Part shown: one piece after another, positions 1 to 9,163 of the stretch
How the letters are laid out: each line of letters starts with the position of its first letter
Position numbering within the stretch: the stretch's first letter is position 1
Assembly: GCF_002952215.1 (NCBI RefSeq)
Contig: NZ_CP022600.1
Span: forward strand, 434,001 to 498,000
Source of the DNA: Porphyrobacter sp. HT-58-2
GTDB taxonomy: Bacteria > Pseudomonadota > Alphaproteobacteria > Sphingomonadales > Sphingomonadaceae
Length of the DNA: 64,000 bases
Direction: 5' to 3'
Translations under genes and position numbers: made by a program
The notes under the pieces: generated by a model
The model's database searches: none
Seen by the model: only the letters and a program-made list of their open reading frames with translations
What the model was told of the DNA's origin: nothing

Positions 1-126
1 GCCTTGCCGGCCTTGCACGCAGGCCGCTCGCAGAATGGCACTCACCCGCCGGCTGGTCGCGCCAGACCCCGCCTTGCCCCTGCCTTGACCCCTGCCTGAC
101 CTGCCTCAGCCTGCCCTCAAATCGGG
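1..126. other. Unassigned intergenic or flanking sequence
   Basis: No coding region could be supported here. The stretch is C-rich with several short CCTGCC/CCTTGCC-like repeats at about 55-118. It ends directly at a perfect parS site. It may be the edge of an intergenic region whose other gene lies outside the window. Confidence 0.4.
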
Positions 127-142
127 TGTTTCACGTGAAACA
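127..142. promoter_or_regulatory. parS: parS site, perfect (distal copy)
   Basis: TGTTTCACGTGAAACA, the full 16-base palindrome bound by chromosomal ParB. It lies 26 bases past the stop codon of the small membrane-protein gene at 169-519. It is about 48 kb from the main parS cluster and about 57 kb from the predicted origin, so it is an outlying copy. Confidence 0.9.
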
Positions 143-168
143 TCGGGAAGCAGGAGAGGTCGCACGGA

Positions 169-519
169 TTACCCGTCCCACGGTTCCAGCACGCAGCCAT
201 ACCCCTCGCGATAGGTCGCGGTCGCCTCGGCGACCAGCGGGAAGCGGGCGGTGACGCTCTTGGCTTCGGGGTTGTCGCGCAGGGTGACGGCCTCCATCCC
301 GGCGAGCTTGTCCTTGGCGCAATCCTCAAGGCTGCGTCCGGCGACAAAGCGGCACGAACAGGCAACCCGCGCGGAGTAGGCCGAGGCGATGCTCCCGTAA
401 CCATTGATCGGTTCGCGGAAGGCCCACGCCGCCCCGCCCGCCCCCAGGGCGATGATCGCCAGCAGCCACAGGCCCCAGCGCGCGCGGCGCCTTGCGGTCG
501 AGGAGGGTGATTTCGCCAT
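169..519 (-). CDS. Small membrane-anchored protein of unknown function
   Basis: 116 residues. The N-terminus is basic (about residues 1-14) and is followed by one hydrophobic segment (about 15-34), so it is probably a signal anchor with the rest outside the cytoplasm. Three cysteines (CSC plus one nearby) follow the hydrophobic stretch and one more lies near the C-terminus, suggesting disulfides. The ATG at 519 was chosen because GAAGG lies seven bases upstream; an in-frame ATG at 537 is the alternative. It is head-to-head with the serine hydrolase, with 35 bases between the two start codons, so each promoter must lie inside or very near the other gene. No family was recognised. Confidence 0.6.
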   Translation of the reverse strand: MAKSPSSTARRRARWGLWLLAIIALGAGGAAWAFREPINGYGSIASAYSARVACSCRFVAGRSLEDCAKDKLAGMEAVTLRDNPEAKSVTARFPLVAEATATYREGYGCVLEPWDG

Positions 520-554
520 TGCCAAGCCTTCGTCCATCGGGAATTGAGGGCGCG

Positions 555-1699
555 ATGACCCTCCGAGATGCTGTCCTTAATCGTGCGCCCCTGATCGCGC
601 CAGTCCTGCTTGTTCTGTCGGCTTGCGGCACCGCCCCGCCTGAAGACGAACCCCTGTCGGAAGCCGCGCTGGCCGCCGTCACCGACGATGCCGGCGCGCC
701 GAAGGATCAGCTTGCGCGGGCGGTTGATGACCTGTTCACCGCGCCCGGCGTGGGCGAAACCCGGGCGGTCTTGGTGATGGCCGACGGCAAGATCGCGGCG
801 GAACGCTATGCCGAGGGCTACGGCCCTGAAACCCGGTTCATCAGCTGGTCGATGGCCAAGACCGTGACCGGTATTCTGATCGGGATGCTCGTGGCCGACG
901 GCAAGCTTGCGCTCGACGATCCTGCTCCCGTCCCGCTGTGGCAGCGCCCCGGTGATCCGCGCGCCGAGATCACTCTGCGCCACCTGCTCCAGATGAGGAG
1001 CGGCCTCAGGCACACCGAAAGCGGCGATCCGCCTTATGAATCCTCCGAGGTCAGGATGCTGTTCCTCGACGGGCGCGACAACATGGCCAAGTGGGCCGAG
1101 GAACAGCCGCTGGAGGCCGAGCCGGGCAAGCAGTTCGAATATTCGAGCAACACCAGCGTGATCCTCGCGGACATCGCCGCGCGGGCGCTGACCAGCAGCA
1201 CCAGACCCGAGGCGCGGCGCAAGGCTGTGGCGGATTATCTCCAGGTGCGCCTGTTCGGCCCCCTCGGCATGACCAGCATGGTGCCTGAATTCGATGCCTC
1301 AGGAACGCTGATCGGCGGCAGCCTGATGCACGCGACCGCGCGCGACTGGGCGAAGCTCGGCGAGATGCTGCGCCAGAAAGGCCGCGCTCCGGGCGGTGAA
1401 CAGCTCGTACCTCAACGCTGGGTGGAGGCGATGGTCACGCCTTCACCGCCAGCCCGCACTATGGCTTCCAGACTTGGCTCAACCGCCCAATTCCCGGCGC
1501 TCCCGCGAACGAGCACCCCCTGCTGCCCGACCGCGCGCCGCAAAGCCTGTTCTCGCTGATCGGGCATATGGGACAATATGTCATGGTCTCACCCAGTCAG
1601 CGGGTGACTTTGGTGCGGCTTGGCCATTCGGACAGCGCCGAGCGCAAGGCGATGCTGCAACAGGCGGCAGATGTGCTGGAATTATATCCCACGTCTTAG
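555..1699 (+). pseudogene. Serine hydrolase (beta-lactamase/NylB-like lipoprotein), frameshifted
   Basis: This belongs to the class C beta-lactamase/6-aminohexanoate-dimer hydrolase superfamily. The N-terminus has a lipoprotein signal with lipobox LSAC. The SxxK nucleophile motif is SMAK. The ATG at 555 has a GAGGG ribosome-binding site. The frame is lost at about 1449: after VTPSP the sequence reads PARTMASR and stops at 1559. The correct C-terminal half (SPHYGFQTWLN..., ending LELYPTS) continues one frame away to the TAG at 1697-1699. Restoring one C at CCGCC(C)AGC gives a continuous protein of about 381 residues with the expected HYG motif. The gene is therefore either a recent pseudogene or has a one-base sequencing deletion. 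Confidence 0.8.
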
Positions 1700-1737
1700 T
1701 TTTCCGCACGCCATCCGGCGCGCGGTCCTCGCTAGAC

Positions 1738-1795
1738 GCGCAGCAAGCTGCGCCCGCTGCGGGCGGGCGGTCGCCCTTGCGGTCGCTGTGCGACC
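1738..1795 (+). repeat. Modular hairpin repeat, copy A
   Basis: A run of short palindromes between the ends of two convergent genes: GCGCAGC/GCTGCGC, then GGGCGGTCGCCC, then GGTCGC-tgt-GCGACC. The 27 bases at 1756-1782 recur exactly at 63760-63786. The final hairpin differs in sequence between copies but still pairs. A shorter shared core also occurs at 12888-12904. It may help end transcription, but there is no T-tract. Confidence 0.6.
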
Positions 1796-1797
1796 GA

Positions 1798-2601
1798 TCA
1801 GAGGTAGAAAGCGCCCTCGACCACGGTGACGCATGGCCCACCCAGCCATGCGCGGTCGCCGTCGAGCCTGAGCGTCAAATCCCCGCCGCGCGTGGATGCC
1901 TGATGCGCGGTGAAGCTGTCCCGCCCCAGCCGCCGCGCCCAATAGGGGGTCAGCACCGCGTGAGCCGAGCCGGTGACCGAATCCTCGTCCACCCCGCCGC
2001 CGGGGACGAACACCCGGCTGACAATGTCGGTGCGCTCGCCCGGGGCCGTGACGATAAACTGGTCCTTGCCCAGCAGTTCGAGGCCGCGAATGTCGGGCGT
2101 CAGCGCGCGGATCGCGGCTTCGTTTTCGTAAAGATAGATGTTGTAGCCCAGCTCTGACCGGAACACCTCCAGCGGCGCAGCCCCCAGCAGGCGGATCGCT
2201 TCGGCCTGATTGGCGGGGGTATCGGCCTCGGTCACTATCGCGGGAAGCGCGAGTTCATAGCCATCACCAGCCCGCACCACCTCCAGCACACCCGACTTGC
2301 GGGTGCGGAAAGTCACCCTGTCTCCCCCGTCGCGCTGCAAGAGGACATGCCCGCTCGCCAACGTTGCATGGCCGCACAGGGCGATTTCATAGGTGGGGGT
2401 GCACCAGCGCAGCTCCCAATCAGCCGCTCCGCTCGCGTCGCGCACCACGAAGGCGGTTTCGGCGAAGAGGTTTTCCGCCCCGATCTGCACCAGCACATCG
2501 TCCGGTAACCATTCATCAAGCACCATCACCGCTGCCTGATTGCCGCCGAAAGCCTGCGCGCTGAAGGCATCGACGTGCCAATAGGGGATCGCGGTGCTCA
2601 C
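1798..2601 (-). CDS. PhzF family isomerase/epimerase-like protein
   Basis: 267 residues, typical of the PhzF/YddE fold (diaminopimelate-epimerase-like, two symmetrical halves). The start resembles family members (IPYWHVDAFSAQAFGGN), and the conserved glutamate region AENLFAETAFV and the C-terminal GGGVDEDSVTGSAHAV glycine-rich motif are present. The substrate cannot be inferred; most genomic members are uncharacterised and are not phenazine enzymes. The GTG at 2601 was chosen because GTGA overlaps the pdxH stop, giving translational coupling in a two-gene operon. Confidence 0.85.
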   Translation of the reverse strand: MSTAIPYWHVDAFSAQAFGGNQAAVMVLDEWLPDDVLVQIGAENLFAETAFVVRDASGAADWELRWCTPTYEIALCGHATLASGHVLLQRDGGDRVTFRTRKSGVLEVVRAGDGYELALPAIVTEADTPANQAEAIRLLGAAPLEVFRSELGYNIYLYENEAAIRALTPDIRGLELLGKDQFIVTAPGERTDIVSRVFVPGGGVDEDSVTGSAHAVLTPYWARRLGRDSFTAHQASTRGGDLTLRLDGDRAWLGGPCVTVVEGAFYL

Positions 2602-3254
2602 GGGTAAAGCAGCGTATCCGCCCACGGCGCATCCGGGCCGGAGCGGGTGAATTCGCGGCGGTCGTGGAGGCGGTTGTCGCGGTCGATCCAGAATTCGATC
2701 CGGCGCGGCGAGAGCGTGAAGCCGGTCCAGTGTGCCGGGCGCGGCACCTTGCCTTCCGCCTCGTGCGCGGCCCACAGCTCCTGCACGCGAGCGAGGTATT
2801 CGGCCCGCTCAGGCAAGGGACGCGATTGGTCGCTGGCGGCGCTGCCGACCTGGCTCTTGTAAGGGCGCGAGTGGAAATAGGCGTCGGCGCGCTCGGGACT
2901 GACTTCGGTCAGCGGCCCTTCGATGCGAATCTGACGGCGCAGGCTCTTCCAGTGAAACAGCAGCGCGGCCTGCATGTTGGCGCGAATCTGCCCGCCTTTG
3001 CGGCTTTCGGCATTGGTGAAGAAGGTGAACCCGCCGCCTTGCATCTCGTCCTTGCCGTGGCCCTTCAACAGCACCATCCGCACCGAAGGCGCCGCATCCG
3101 CCGTCGCCGTGGCGAGCGCCATGGCGTTGGGATCGTTGATCTCGCCCACTTGCGCTGCGGCGAACCACTCCTCGAACAGGGCAAAGGGATCGGCCCCGGC
3201 GGGCAGGACGCTATCGGCCAGCTGGGCATCGTCGAGGGGGGTGGCGTCGGGCAT
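2598..3254 (-). CDS. pdxH: Pyridoxamine/pyridoxine 5'-phosphate oxidase
   Basis: 218 residues, the usual PdxH length. It is an FMN enzyme that oxidises PNP or PMP to pyridoxal phosphate, the last step of PLP synthesis and salvage. Seen in the sequence: the FMN/PLP-binding segments SVRMVLLKG, FFTNAESRKG, ALLFHWKSLRRQIRIEG, the SRPYKSQVGSAASDQS block, and the C-terminal RIEFWIDRDNRLHDR. The ATG at 3254 matches family N-termini. It is first in an operon with the phzF-like gene and is divergent from the dnaJ-like gene. Confidence 0.95.
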   Translation of the reverse strand: MPDATPLDDAQLADSVLPAGADPFALFEEWFAAAQVGEINDPNAMALATATADAAPSVRMVLLKGHGKDEMQGGGFTFFTNAESRKGGQIRANMQAALLFHWKSLRRQIRIEGPLTEVSPERADAYFHSRPYKSQVGSAASDQSRPLPERAEYLARVQELWAAHEAEGKVPRPAHWTGFTLSPRRIEFWIDRDNRLHDRREFTRSGPDAPWADTLLYP

Positions 3255-3394
3255 GAGCGATGGTTCCTTGGTGATCCGGGGCGGGACATAGGCATGCTTG
3301 CTCCCTACGGAAAGTGCAGCCCTTGCAATTTCGCCAGTCCCTTGCACCCAGCGCAAGCTTGCGCGCAGCCGCTGTTGCACCTAGCTAACACGGC

Positions 3395-4372
3395 ATGCGC
3401 GATCCCTACAGCACTCTTGGCGTCCCCCGCACCGCGTCCGAAGCGGACATCAAGAGCGCCTATCGCAAGCTCGCCAAGGAGCTGCACCCGGATCGCAACA
3501 AGGACAATCCCAAGGCGGCGGAGAAATTCTCCGAGGTGACCCGCGCCTATGACCTGCTGTCGGACAAGGCCAAGCGCGCGCAGTTCGACCGGGGGGAAAT
3601 CGACGCCGAGGGCAACCCTGCCAACCCGTTCGCGGGGATGGGCGCACGGCCGGGCTATAGCCGCGGCGGTGCCTATGGCGGCGGGCCGGGGGGTGGCGAT
3701 TTTGGCGGGTTCGGGGCTGATGATGTCGACCTTGGCGACCTGTTCGAAGGGCTGTTCGGCGGACGCGCGCGCCAGCAGCAGCCTCCGCCGCGGCGCGGTT
3801 TCGGGCGTCAGCCTCCTCCGCCCCCACCCAAGCGCGGCGCGGACATCCAGTATCGCCTTGCCGTGCCTTTCGTCGAGGCCGCCGCCGGACGCGACCAGCG
3901 GATCACGCTGGCCGATGGCAAGGCCATCAACCTCAAGCTGCCCGCCGGCGTCGAAGACGGCACGATGATGCGCCTCAAGGACAAGGGCCATCCCGGCCCG
4001 GGCGGACATGGCGACGGGATTGTGATGGTCGAAGTCGGCAGTCACCCCTTCTTCCGGCGTGATGGCGACAATATCCGCATGGACCTGCCGATCACGCTCG
4101 ACGAAGCCGTGCGCGGCGCGAAGGTGAAATGCCCCACGGTCGACGGCGCGGTGATGCTGACGATCAAGCCGGGCTCGTCGGGCGGCACGGTGCTGCGCCT
4201 TGGCGGCAAAGGCTGGACGAAGAAAGCGGGCAAGACTGTCGACGGCAAGCCCGAACGCGGCGATCAGCTGGTAACGCTCGAAATCCAGCTCCCCGCCGAT
4301 CTCGCCGCACTCGAGGAACGGCTCGAAGGCTGGGTCGACATTGCCCGCCCACGGGAGAAGTTCGGCCTTTAA
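3395..4372 (+). CDS. DnaJ-class co-chaperone (J domain plus DnaJ C-terminal domain, CbpA-like)
   Basis: 325 residues. The J domain is at about 1-65 with the HPD motif ([10 protein letters not shown]) that stimulates DnaK ATPase. A Gly/Phe-rich and Pro-rich linker (about 75-150) follows, then the two-part DnaJ C-terminal substrate-binding domain. There are no CxxCxGxG zinc-finger repeats, so it is a type II/CbpA-like protein, not the main DnaJ. It heads a rightward run with yihY (24-base gap) and fabI. Confidence 0.9.
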   Translation: MRDPYSTLGVPRTASEADIKSAYRKLAKELHPDRNKDNPKAAEKFSEVTRAYDLLSDKAKRAQFDRGEIDAEGNPANPFAGMGARPGYSRGGAYGGGPGGGDFGGFGADDVDLGDLFEGLFGGRARQQQPPPRRGFGRQPPPPPPKRGADIQYRLAVPFVEAAAGRDQRITLADGKAINLKLPAGVEDGTMMRLKDKGHPGPGGHGDGIVMVEVGSHPFFRRDGDNIRMDLPITLDEAVRGAKVKCPTVDGAVMLTIKPGSSGGTVLRLGGKGWTKKAGKTVDGKPERGDQLVTLEIQLPADLAALEERLEGWVDIARPREKFGL

Positions 4373-4396
4373 GGCCGGGCGGCGGGCCAGCAGCCG

Positions 4397-5272
4397 GTGA
4401 TCGATGCCGCCTTCCCCCGCCAGGTCATCGCGGTCATTCGCCGCGTTGTCGGCGGCACCTATGACGACGGCTTCATCCACGCCGGCAACCTCGCCTATCT
4501 GTCGATGCTGGCGATCTTCCCGTTCTTCATTCTCGGCGCGGCACTGTTCGAGTTGATCGGCGGACGCGACAACGCGCTGGGGCTGATCGAGGCGGTCGCC
4601 CGCGCGCTCCCGCCCACAGTCGCCGCAGTGATCGAACCGGTCGCCAAGGACGTGATCTATGCCCGTTCGGGCTGGCTCTTGTGGCTGGGGGCAGCAGTGG
4701 GGCTGTGGACCGTGTCGAGCCTGATCGAGACGATCCGCGACATCCTGCGCCGCGCCTATGGCACCCGCCCCGTCGATGCAGCCTGGAAAACGCGGCTGTT
4801 TTCGGCCGGGCTGACGCTGGCGGCGGTGGTGGTGCTGATGCTGTCGCTGTTCGCACAGGTGGTGATCGGAACGGCGCAGCAGGTGATCCGCGCCCTGGTG
4901 CCGCAATTGGGGGAACTGATCGGCACATTGCAGCTTACGCAGATCGTCCCCGCGCTCGGGCTGACGGGCTCGCTTTATGTGCTGTTCGCCTCGCTCACCC
5001 CGGCGGAGTATCGCGGCAAGGGCTCGTCCAAGTGGCCCGGTGCGCTGTTCACCGCGCTGTGGTGGCTGATCGTGGCGGCAGCCCTGCCGGTGGTGCTGCG
5101 GCGTTTCTTCACCTACGATCTCACCTATGGCAGTCTGGCCGGGAGCATGGTGACGTTGCTGTTTTTCTGGCTTGTCGGGCTTGGCCTCGTTATCGGCGCG
5201 GAACTGAACGCGGCGCTGGCGCTTGAGGGGCAGGACAAGACCCCGGACGAACCGCTTGAGGAGAATGCGTAA
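4397..5272 (+). CDS. YihY/virulence factor BrkB family inner-membrane protein
   Basis: 291 residues with about six hydrophobic segments. Conserved family features include the GNLAYLSMLAIFPFFIL block near residue 35 and FTYDLTYGSLAGSMVTLLFF with LVIGAELNAAL near the end. The family was once called RNase BN in error; its function is still poorly defined. The start is GTG at 4397. The stop codon directly abuts the fabI ATG with no gap, so the two are very likely coupled. Confidence 0.9.
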   Translation: MIDAAFPRQVIAVIRRVVGGTYDDGFIHAGNLAYLSMLAIFPFFILGAALFELIGGRDNALGLIEAVARALPPTVAAVIEPVAKDVIYARSGWLLWLGAAVGLWTVSSLIETIRDILRRAYGTRPVDAAWKTRLFSAGLTLAAVVVLMLSLFAQVVIGTAQQVIRALVPQLGELIGTLQLTQIVPALGLTGSLYVLFASLTPAEYRGKGSSKWPGALFTALWWLIVAAALPVVLRRFFTYDLTYGSLAGSMVTLLFFWLVGLGLVIGAELNAALALEGQDKTPDEPLEENA

Positions 5273-6079
5273 ATGAACGGACTGATGGCAGGCAAGCGCG
5301 GCCTCATCATGGGGCTCGCCAACGACAAGTCACTGGCCTGGGGCATCGCCAAGAAACTGGCGGAACAGGGGGCAGAGCTGGCCTTCTCCTATCAGGGCGA
5401 GGCGCTGGCCAAGCGGGTGATCCCGCTCGCCGCCGAACTTGGCAGCGATTTCACCTTCGAATGCGATGTGTCGCGGATGGAATCGCTCGATGCTGCCTTC
5501 GCCGCCCTCAAGCAGCGCTGGGACACGATCGATTTCGTCGTCCACGCAATCGGCTTTTCCGACAAGAACGAGCTGCGCGGCAAATATGTCGACACCAGCC
5601 TCGACAATTTCCTGCTGACCATGAACATCTCGGCCTATTCGCTGGTCGCCATCGCCCAGCGCGCGAGCGCGATGATGCCGGAAACCGGGGGTGCGATCCT
5701 GACGCTGAGCTATTATGGTGCGGAAAAGGTCGTGCCGCATTACAACGTCATGGGGGTTGCCAAGGCGGCGCTGGAGACCAGCGTGAAGTATCTCGCCAAT
5801 GATCTCGGCCCGCGCAATATCCGGGTCAACGCGATCAGCGCCGGGCCGATCAAGACGCTGGCGGCCAGCGGAATCGGCGATTTCCGCTACATTCTCAAGT
5901 GGAACGAGTATAATTCCCCGCTGCGCCGCAATGTCACGATCGAGGATGTCGGCGGGGCGGGTCTCTACCTGCTGTCCGACCTGTCATCGGGCGTGACGGG
6001 CGAGACGCACCATGTCGATGCAGGCTATCACGTTGTCGGCATGAAGCAGGAAGACGCGCCCGATATCGCCCTGTCCTGA
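5273..6079 (+). CDS. fabI: Enoyl-[acyl-carrier-protein] reductase (NADH)
   Basis: 268 residues, an SDR-fold enzyme. It reduces the trans-2-enoyl-ACP bond, the last step of each fatty acid elongation cycle, and is the triclosan target. The N-terminal nucleotide-binding region is GLIMGLANDKSLAWGIA. The catalytic Tyr-x6-Lys is YNVMGVAK (Y157, K164), with the second FabI tyrosine at 147. The glycine-rich RVNAISAGPIKTLAASGI segment is present. It is third in the dnaJ-like/yihY/fabI run. Confidence 0.95.
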   Translation: MNGLMAGKRGLIMGLANDKSLAWGIAKKLAEQGAELAFSYQGEALAKRVIPLAAELGSDFTFECDVSRMESLDAAFAALKQRWDTIDFVVHAIGFSDKNELRGKYVDTSLDNFLLTMNISAYSLVAIAQRASAMMPETGGAILTLSYYGAEKVVPHYNVMGVAKAALETSVKYLANDLGPRNIRVNAISAGPIKTLAASGIGDFRYILKWNEYNSPLRRNVTIEDVGGAGLYLLSDLSSGVTGETHHVDAGYHVVGMKQEDAPDIALS

Positions 6080-6134
6080 AGTCGCAACCCCGGCAGGCAG
6101 GCCATGCACGCCATGCGCGTGAATGGTCTGACCG

Positions 6135-6162
6135 GCTTGCTTGGCTTCAGCCGCAAGCAAGC
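6135..6162 (+). terminator. Stem-loop between convergent fabI and lipoprotein genes
   Basis: GCTTGCTTG and CAAGCAAGC form a perfect nine-base-pair stem with a ten-base loop, just past the fabI stop. There is no T-run, so it may only be a 3' processing or stability structure. Confidence 0.35.
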
Positions 6163-6190
6163 GTCGTTGTGAGCCGCCTGGTGTCAGCCA

Positions 6191-6700
6191 TCAGAACTCA
6201 CCATAAGGGCTGATGTCGGACATTAGGCCACCACCATCCTTCACCACGCGAGTTTCAGATAGGTTCTCGACGCGCCTGAACAGATATTCGTACATCACCC
6301 GGTCATTCACAATCAGTTCTGCCCGCGAAGAAGCAAAGGCGCCCCTGCGCAAGACCTGAACGATCTTGATGCCAAGCTCGCTATCCGAACCTTTTGGCAG
6401 GACCAGCGCATAGAATTTGAGGTCTTTATCCGATGGTGAGCCCTTGTCCCCGCTCGCCCCGCGCGTGCCGCTGATCTGTCCCGTCGCACGATCGATCACA
6501 TCGAGCTTGTAGCCCGCATCCTTGAAGACGGTCACCGTTTGCTCGAACGTTGTCTCAATCGGCATGGCATAGGCATGGCGCTGGTAATTGTTGTCGAGGG
6601 CGAAAATGGAGCGATCGGGCTGCAGGGCTGATCCACCATTGCACGCCGAAACGACAAGGGCCGCAAAGGCCAAAACCAGCGACCGCGTGAACCCTCTCAT
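6191..6700 (-). CDS. Putative lipoprotein of unknown function
   Basis: 169 residues. The signal sequence LVLAFAALVVSAC ends in a lipobox with the cysteine at about residue 19, so it is probably lipid-anchored. The mature part is mixed alpha/beta with no recognised motif. An ATG at 6700 directly before MRGFTRS was preferred over the longer upstream reading because it gives a proper signal peptide. It is divergent from the epimerase gene; the 231 bases between hold no clear promoter motif. Confidence 0.65.
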   Translation of the reverse strand: MRGFTRSLVLAFAALVVSACNGGSALQPDRSIFALDNNYQRHAYAMPIETTFEQTVTVFKDAGYKLDVIDRATGQISGTRGASGDKGSPSDKDLKFYALVLPKGSDSELGIKIVQVLRRGAFASSRAELIVNDRVMYEYLFRRVENLSETRVVKDGGGLMSDISPYGEF

Positions 6701-6931
6701 GCCCCAACCTCTCGCATTGCAGCCCGTATCCTCAACGGGACTGGTGCTGCTCACAGACTCCCTTCCTTCGGCACGTTCAATACGTAGCCGCACTGATGGA
6801 ACGCGGCGGGATTGGCCGAGCCGGGAACACTGGCATGCCGGGATCACCCGCCTCCCGCGAAATGGAACCGGATCAACCCTCGGCCGCAAAATGGCTTTAT
6901 CCCGCCCCGCTTCCACGTCACAAGACAGGCC

Positions 6932-7945
6932 ATGCGCACCGTTCTTGTCACCGGGTCGGCCGGGTTCATTGGCTACCATCTTTCACAGCTGCTGCTGGAG
7001 GAAGGCTTCCGCGTCGTCGGCTATGACGGCATGACCGATTACTACGACGTGCGCCTGAAACAGCGGCGGCACCAGATGCTGCTCCAGCACCCGAACTTCA
7101 CCTGTGTTGAGGGGATGCTGGAGGATTTCGACACGCTGCACGCGCTGGCGATGGCAGAGCGGCCCGATGTGATCGTCCACCTCGCTGCGCAGGCAGGGGT
7201 GCGATACTCGCTCGAGAATCCCCGCGCCTATGTCGACGCGAACCTCGTGGGTGCGTTCAACGTGATGGAGTGCGCGCGCGAACTGGGGGTCGATCATCTG
7301 CTGATGGCCTCGACCAGCTCGGTCTATGGCGCGAACGAGGAGATGCCGTTTCACGAGGGCCAGAAGGTCGACACGCCGCTGACGCTCTACGCTGCGACGA
7401 AGAAGGCTAACGAGGCGATGGCGCATTCCTATGCCCATCTGTGGACGCTGCCGACAACGATGTTCCGGTTCTTCACGGTCTATGGCCCGTGGGGGCGGCC
7501 CGACATGGCGCTGTTCAAGTTCACCCGCGGGATCCTCGAAGGCACGCCGATCGACATTTACAACGACGGAGAAATGTACCGCGATTTCACCTATGTGACC
7601 GATCTGGTGCGCGGGATCCGGCTGCTGATCGACGCAGCGCCGGTGCGGCCCGACAGCCCGGAGGACATCGCGGACGGAGACAGCCTTTCCCACGTGGCAC
7701 CGTTCCGGGTGGTCAATATCGGCAATGGCGAGAAGGTGCGGCTGATGGACTTCGTCGAGGCGATCGAAGCCGAATGCGGCCGCGCGGCGGTACGGAATTA
7801 CCTTCCGATCCAGCCGGGTGATGTGCCTGCAACCTGGGCCGATGCGTCACTGCTGAAGGGGCTCACCGGCTATGCCCCCGCCACCCCCTTCCGCGAAGGC
7901 GTGGCACGCTTCGTGGCGTGGTACCGCGACTATTACGACGTGTAG
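6932..7945 (+). CDS. NAD-dependent epimerase, probably UDP-glucuronate 4-epimerase
   Basis: 337 residues, an extended SDR fold. The NAD-binding GxxGxxG is GSAGFIG (about 8-14). The catalytic Ser-Tyr-Lys set is STSSVYG and YAATKKA. The segment [17 protein letters not shown] and the late [12 protein letters not shown] match the UDP-glucuronate 4-epimerase (LpsL/CapI-like) subgroup. That enzyme makes UDP-galacturonate for LPS or capsule. No other sugar-polymer genes are adjacent, so the substrate is inferred from subfamily resemblance only. Confidence 0.85.
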   Translation: MRTVLVTGSAGFIGYHLSQLLLEEGFRVVGYDGMTDYYDVRLKQRRHQMLLQHPNFTCVEGMLEDFDTLHALAMAERPDVIVHLAAQAGVRYSLENPRAYVDANLVGAFNVMECARELGVDHLLMASTSSVYGANEEMPFHEGQKVDTPLTLYAATKKANEAMAHSYAHLWTLPTTMFRFFTVYGPWGRPDMALFKFTRGILEGTPIDIYNDGEMYRDFTYVTDLVRGIRLLIDAAPVRPDSPEDIADGDSLSHVAPFRVVNIGNGEKVRLMDFVEAIEAECGRAAVRNYLPIQPGDVPATWADASLLKGLTGYAPATPFREGVARFVAWYRDYYDV

Positions 7946-7951
7946 CGACGC

Positions 7952-8503
7952 TTACTTCGGCGGCGGGGGAAGCTGGCCTTCGCCCGGAAGTTCACTCCCG
8001 CGCTCACGCTCCAGGCGCTGCATGTATTCGCGCTCGATCATCTCGACGCGCTCCTGCTCGGCGGCGGCCTCGGCGTCGATGTTGGAAAGGCGCTCCTGAC
8101 GCGCCTGTTCGATCAGCCGGCCGAATCGCACGCCTTCCGCCTCGGACTTGTCCTTGGCCCAGGCCTCGACAAACTTCTGATTGCAGCCGGTGAAGCCGCC
8201 GGCGCCCGCCGGTTCGCAGCTCATGGCGCCGAAATCGCCGACATACTTGATCTGATCGACCTGCCGCGCGAGCGACTTGTTGGCCGGACTATCGCTGTAA
8301 CGCAGGTTCGAAGGGATCCGATAGCGGTCTTCCTGAACCAGAATCTCGCACACCACCACTTCACCCGGCTGGGCGACCGGGCATTCGGATTCGTCGTAGG
8401 CGATGACCATGTTGACCTTTTCGTTCGCGCTCTGCGCCGCAGCGGGGCTGGCGGCGGCAACAGCAAGAACGGCAAGAGCGGCGGGGGCGAGCAGGTGCTT
8501 CAT
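7952..8503 (-). CDS. Secreted protein of unknown function
   Basis: 183 residues. A clear signal peptide (hydrophobic residues 3-21, AAAQS cleavage region) is followed by a domain with four cysteines. The charged C-terminal part (about 115-170) looks like a coiled coil rich in Glu and Arg, ending PPPPK. No enzymatic motif was recognised. It lies tail-to-tail with the epimerase gene, with only six bases between the stop codons. Confidence 0.7.
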   Translation of the reverse strand: MKHLLAPAALAVLAVAAASPAAAQSANEKVNMVIAYDESECPVAQPGEVVVCEILVQEDRYRIPSNLRYSDSPANKSLARQVDQIKYVGDFGAMSCEPAGAGGFTGCNQKFVEAWAKDKSEAEGVRFGRLIEQARQERLSNIDAEAAAEQERVEMIEREYMQRLERERGSELPGEGQLPPPPK

Positions 8504-8614
8504 GGCGCGTGGATCCTCTGACGGTGCGCAAGGTATCGAACGGTCAATGCCCGTGACCAGGGGGGCTTGTCTAGTCCGCAGGGGCTGAACCGCGGGTGAA
8601 GGCGCGTCGGCTGT

Positions 8615-9139
8615 CTACAGCCGCTCGCTCACCTTGATCGCGATACGGCACCCCAGCCGGATCGCCCCGGCCAACAGCGGATAGGCGGGCGCACGTTCGG
8701 CCCCGTTGGCAAGGGCGGCATCGCGATGTTCGCGTTCATCCTCGCGGAAAGCCTCGATCATTTCGGCCAGTTCGGGGTCTGCCCCGCTTTCCGCCAGCTT
8801 GTCGAGCTGTTCGGAATAGTGCTTGTCGATCTCGGTCTCGACCGCCGCAGTGCAGGCCATCGCCGCCTCCGGCCCCAGCAGCGCTGTTCCGGCCCCCAGC
8901 ACATAGCCTGCCGCCGACCAGAACGGATGCAGCGCCGTCGGACGCACCCCGCGCTTCACCAGCAAAGCATCGAACTTTTCGCGATGCTCACGCTCCTGCT
9001 CGGCCATGTGGCGGATCTCGGCCGAGTGCGGGCCGCGATCACCCATCACCGCAAGCTGGCCCTCGTAGATGCGGGTCGCGCCGAATTCCCCGGCCTGGTC
9101 GACCCGGATCATGCGGTGGAGTTCAGCCTTTTCCATCAT
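8615..9139 (-). CDS. coq7: COQ7-type demethoxyubiquinone hydroxylase
   Basis: 174 residues, a di-iron carboxylate protein that hydroxylates demethoxyubiquinone in ubiquinone synthesis. Iron ligands are visible in DQAGEFGATRIYEG, EQEREHREKFD, the ETEIDKHY helix and EDEREHRDAA (the repeated E...ExxH pattern). This oxygenase replaces UbiF in many Alphaproteobacteria. The first ATG has AAGGAAA seven bases upstream. It is last in the proA-to-coq7 minus-strand series, 24 bases after dsbB. Confidence 0.95.
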   Translation of the reverse strand: MMEKAELHRMIRVDQAGEFGATRIYEGQLAVMGDRGPHSAEIRHMAEQEREHREKFDALLVKRGVRPTALHPFWSAAGYVLGAGTALLGPEAAMACTAAVETEIDKHYSEQLDKLAESGADPELAEMIEAFREDEREHRDAALANGAERAPAYPLLAGAIRLGCRIAIKVSERL

Positions 9140-9163
9140 CGCTTTCCTTCGTGAGCCTCAGCC

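Noticed and set aside
117..1013. Minus-strand frame of about 298 residues across the first kilobase
   Set aside because: It overlaps two better-supported genes and its C-terminus is a translation of the parS palindrome.
3305..4906. Antisense frame of about 533 residues opposite the dnaJ-like and yihY genes
   Set aside because: It covers two well-supported genes on the other strand and shows only low-complexity composition.
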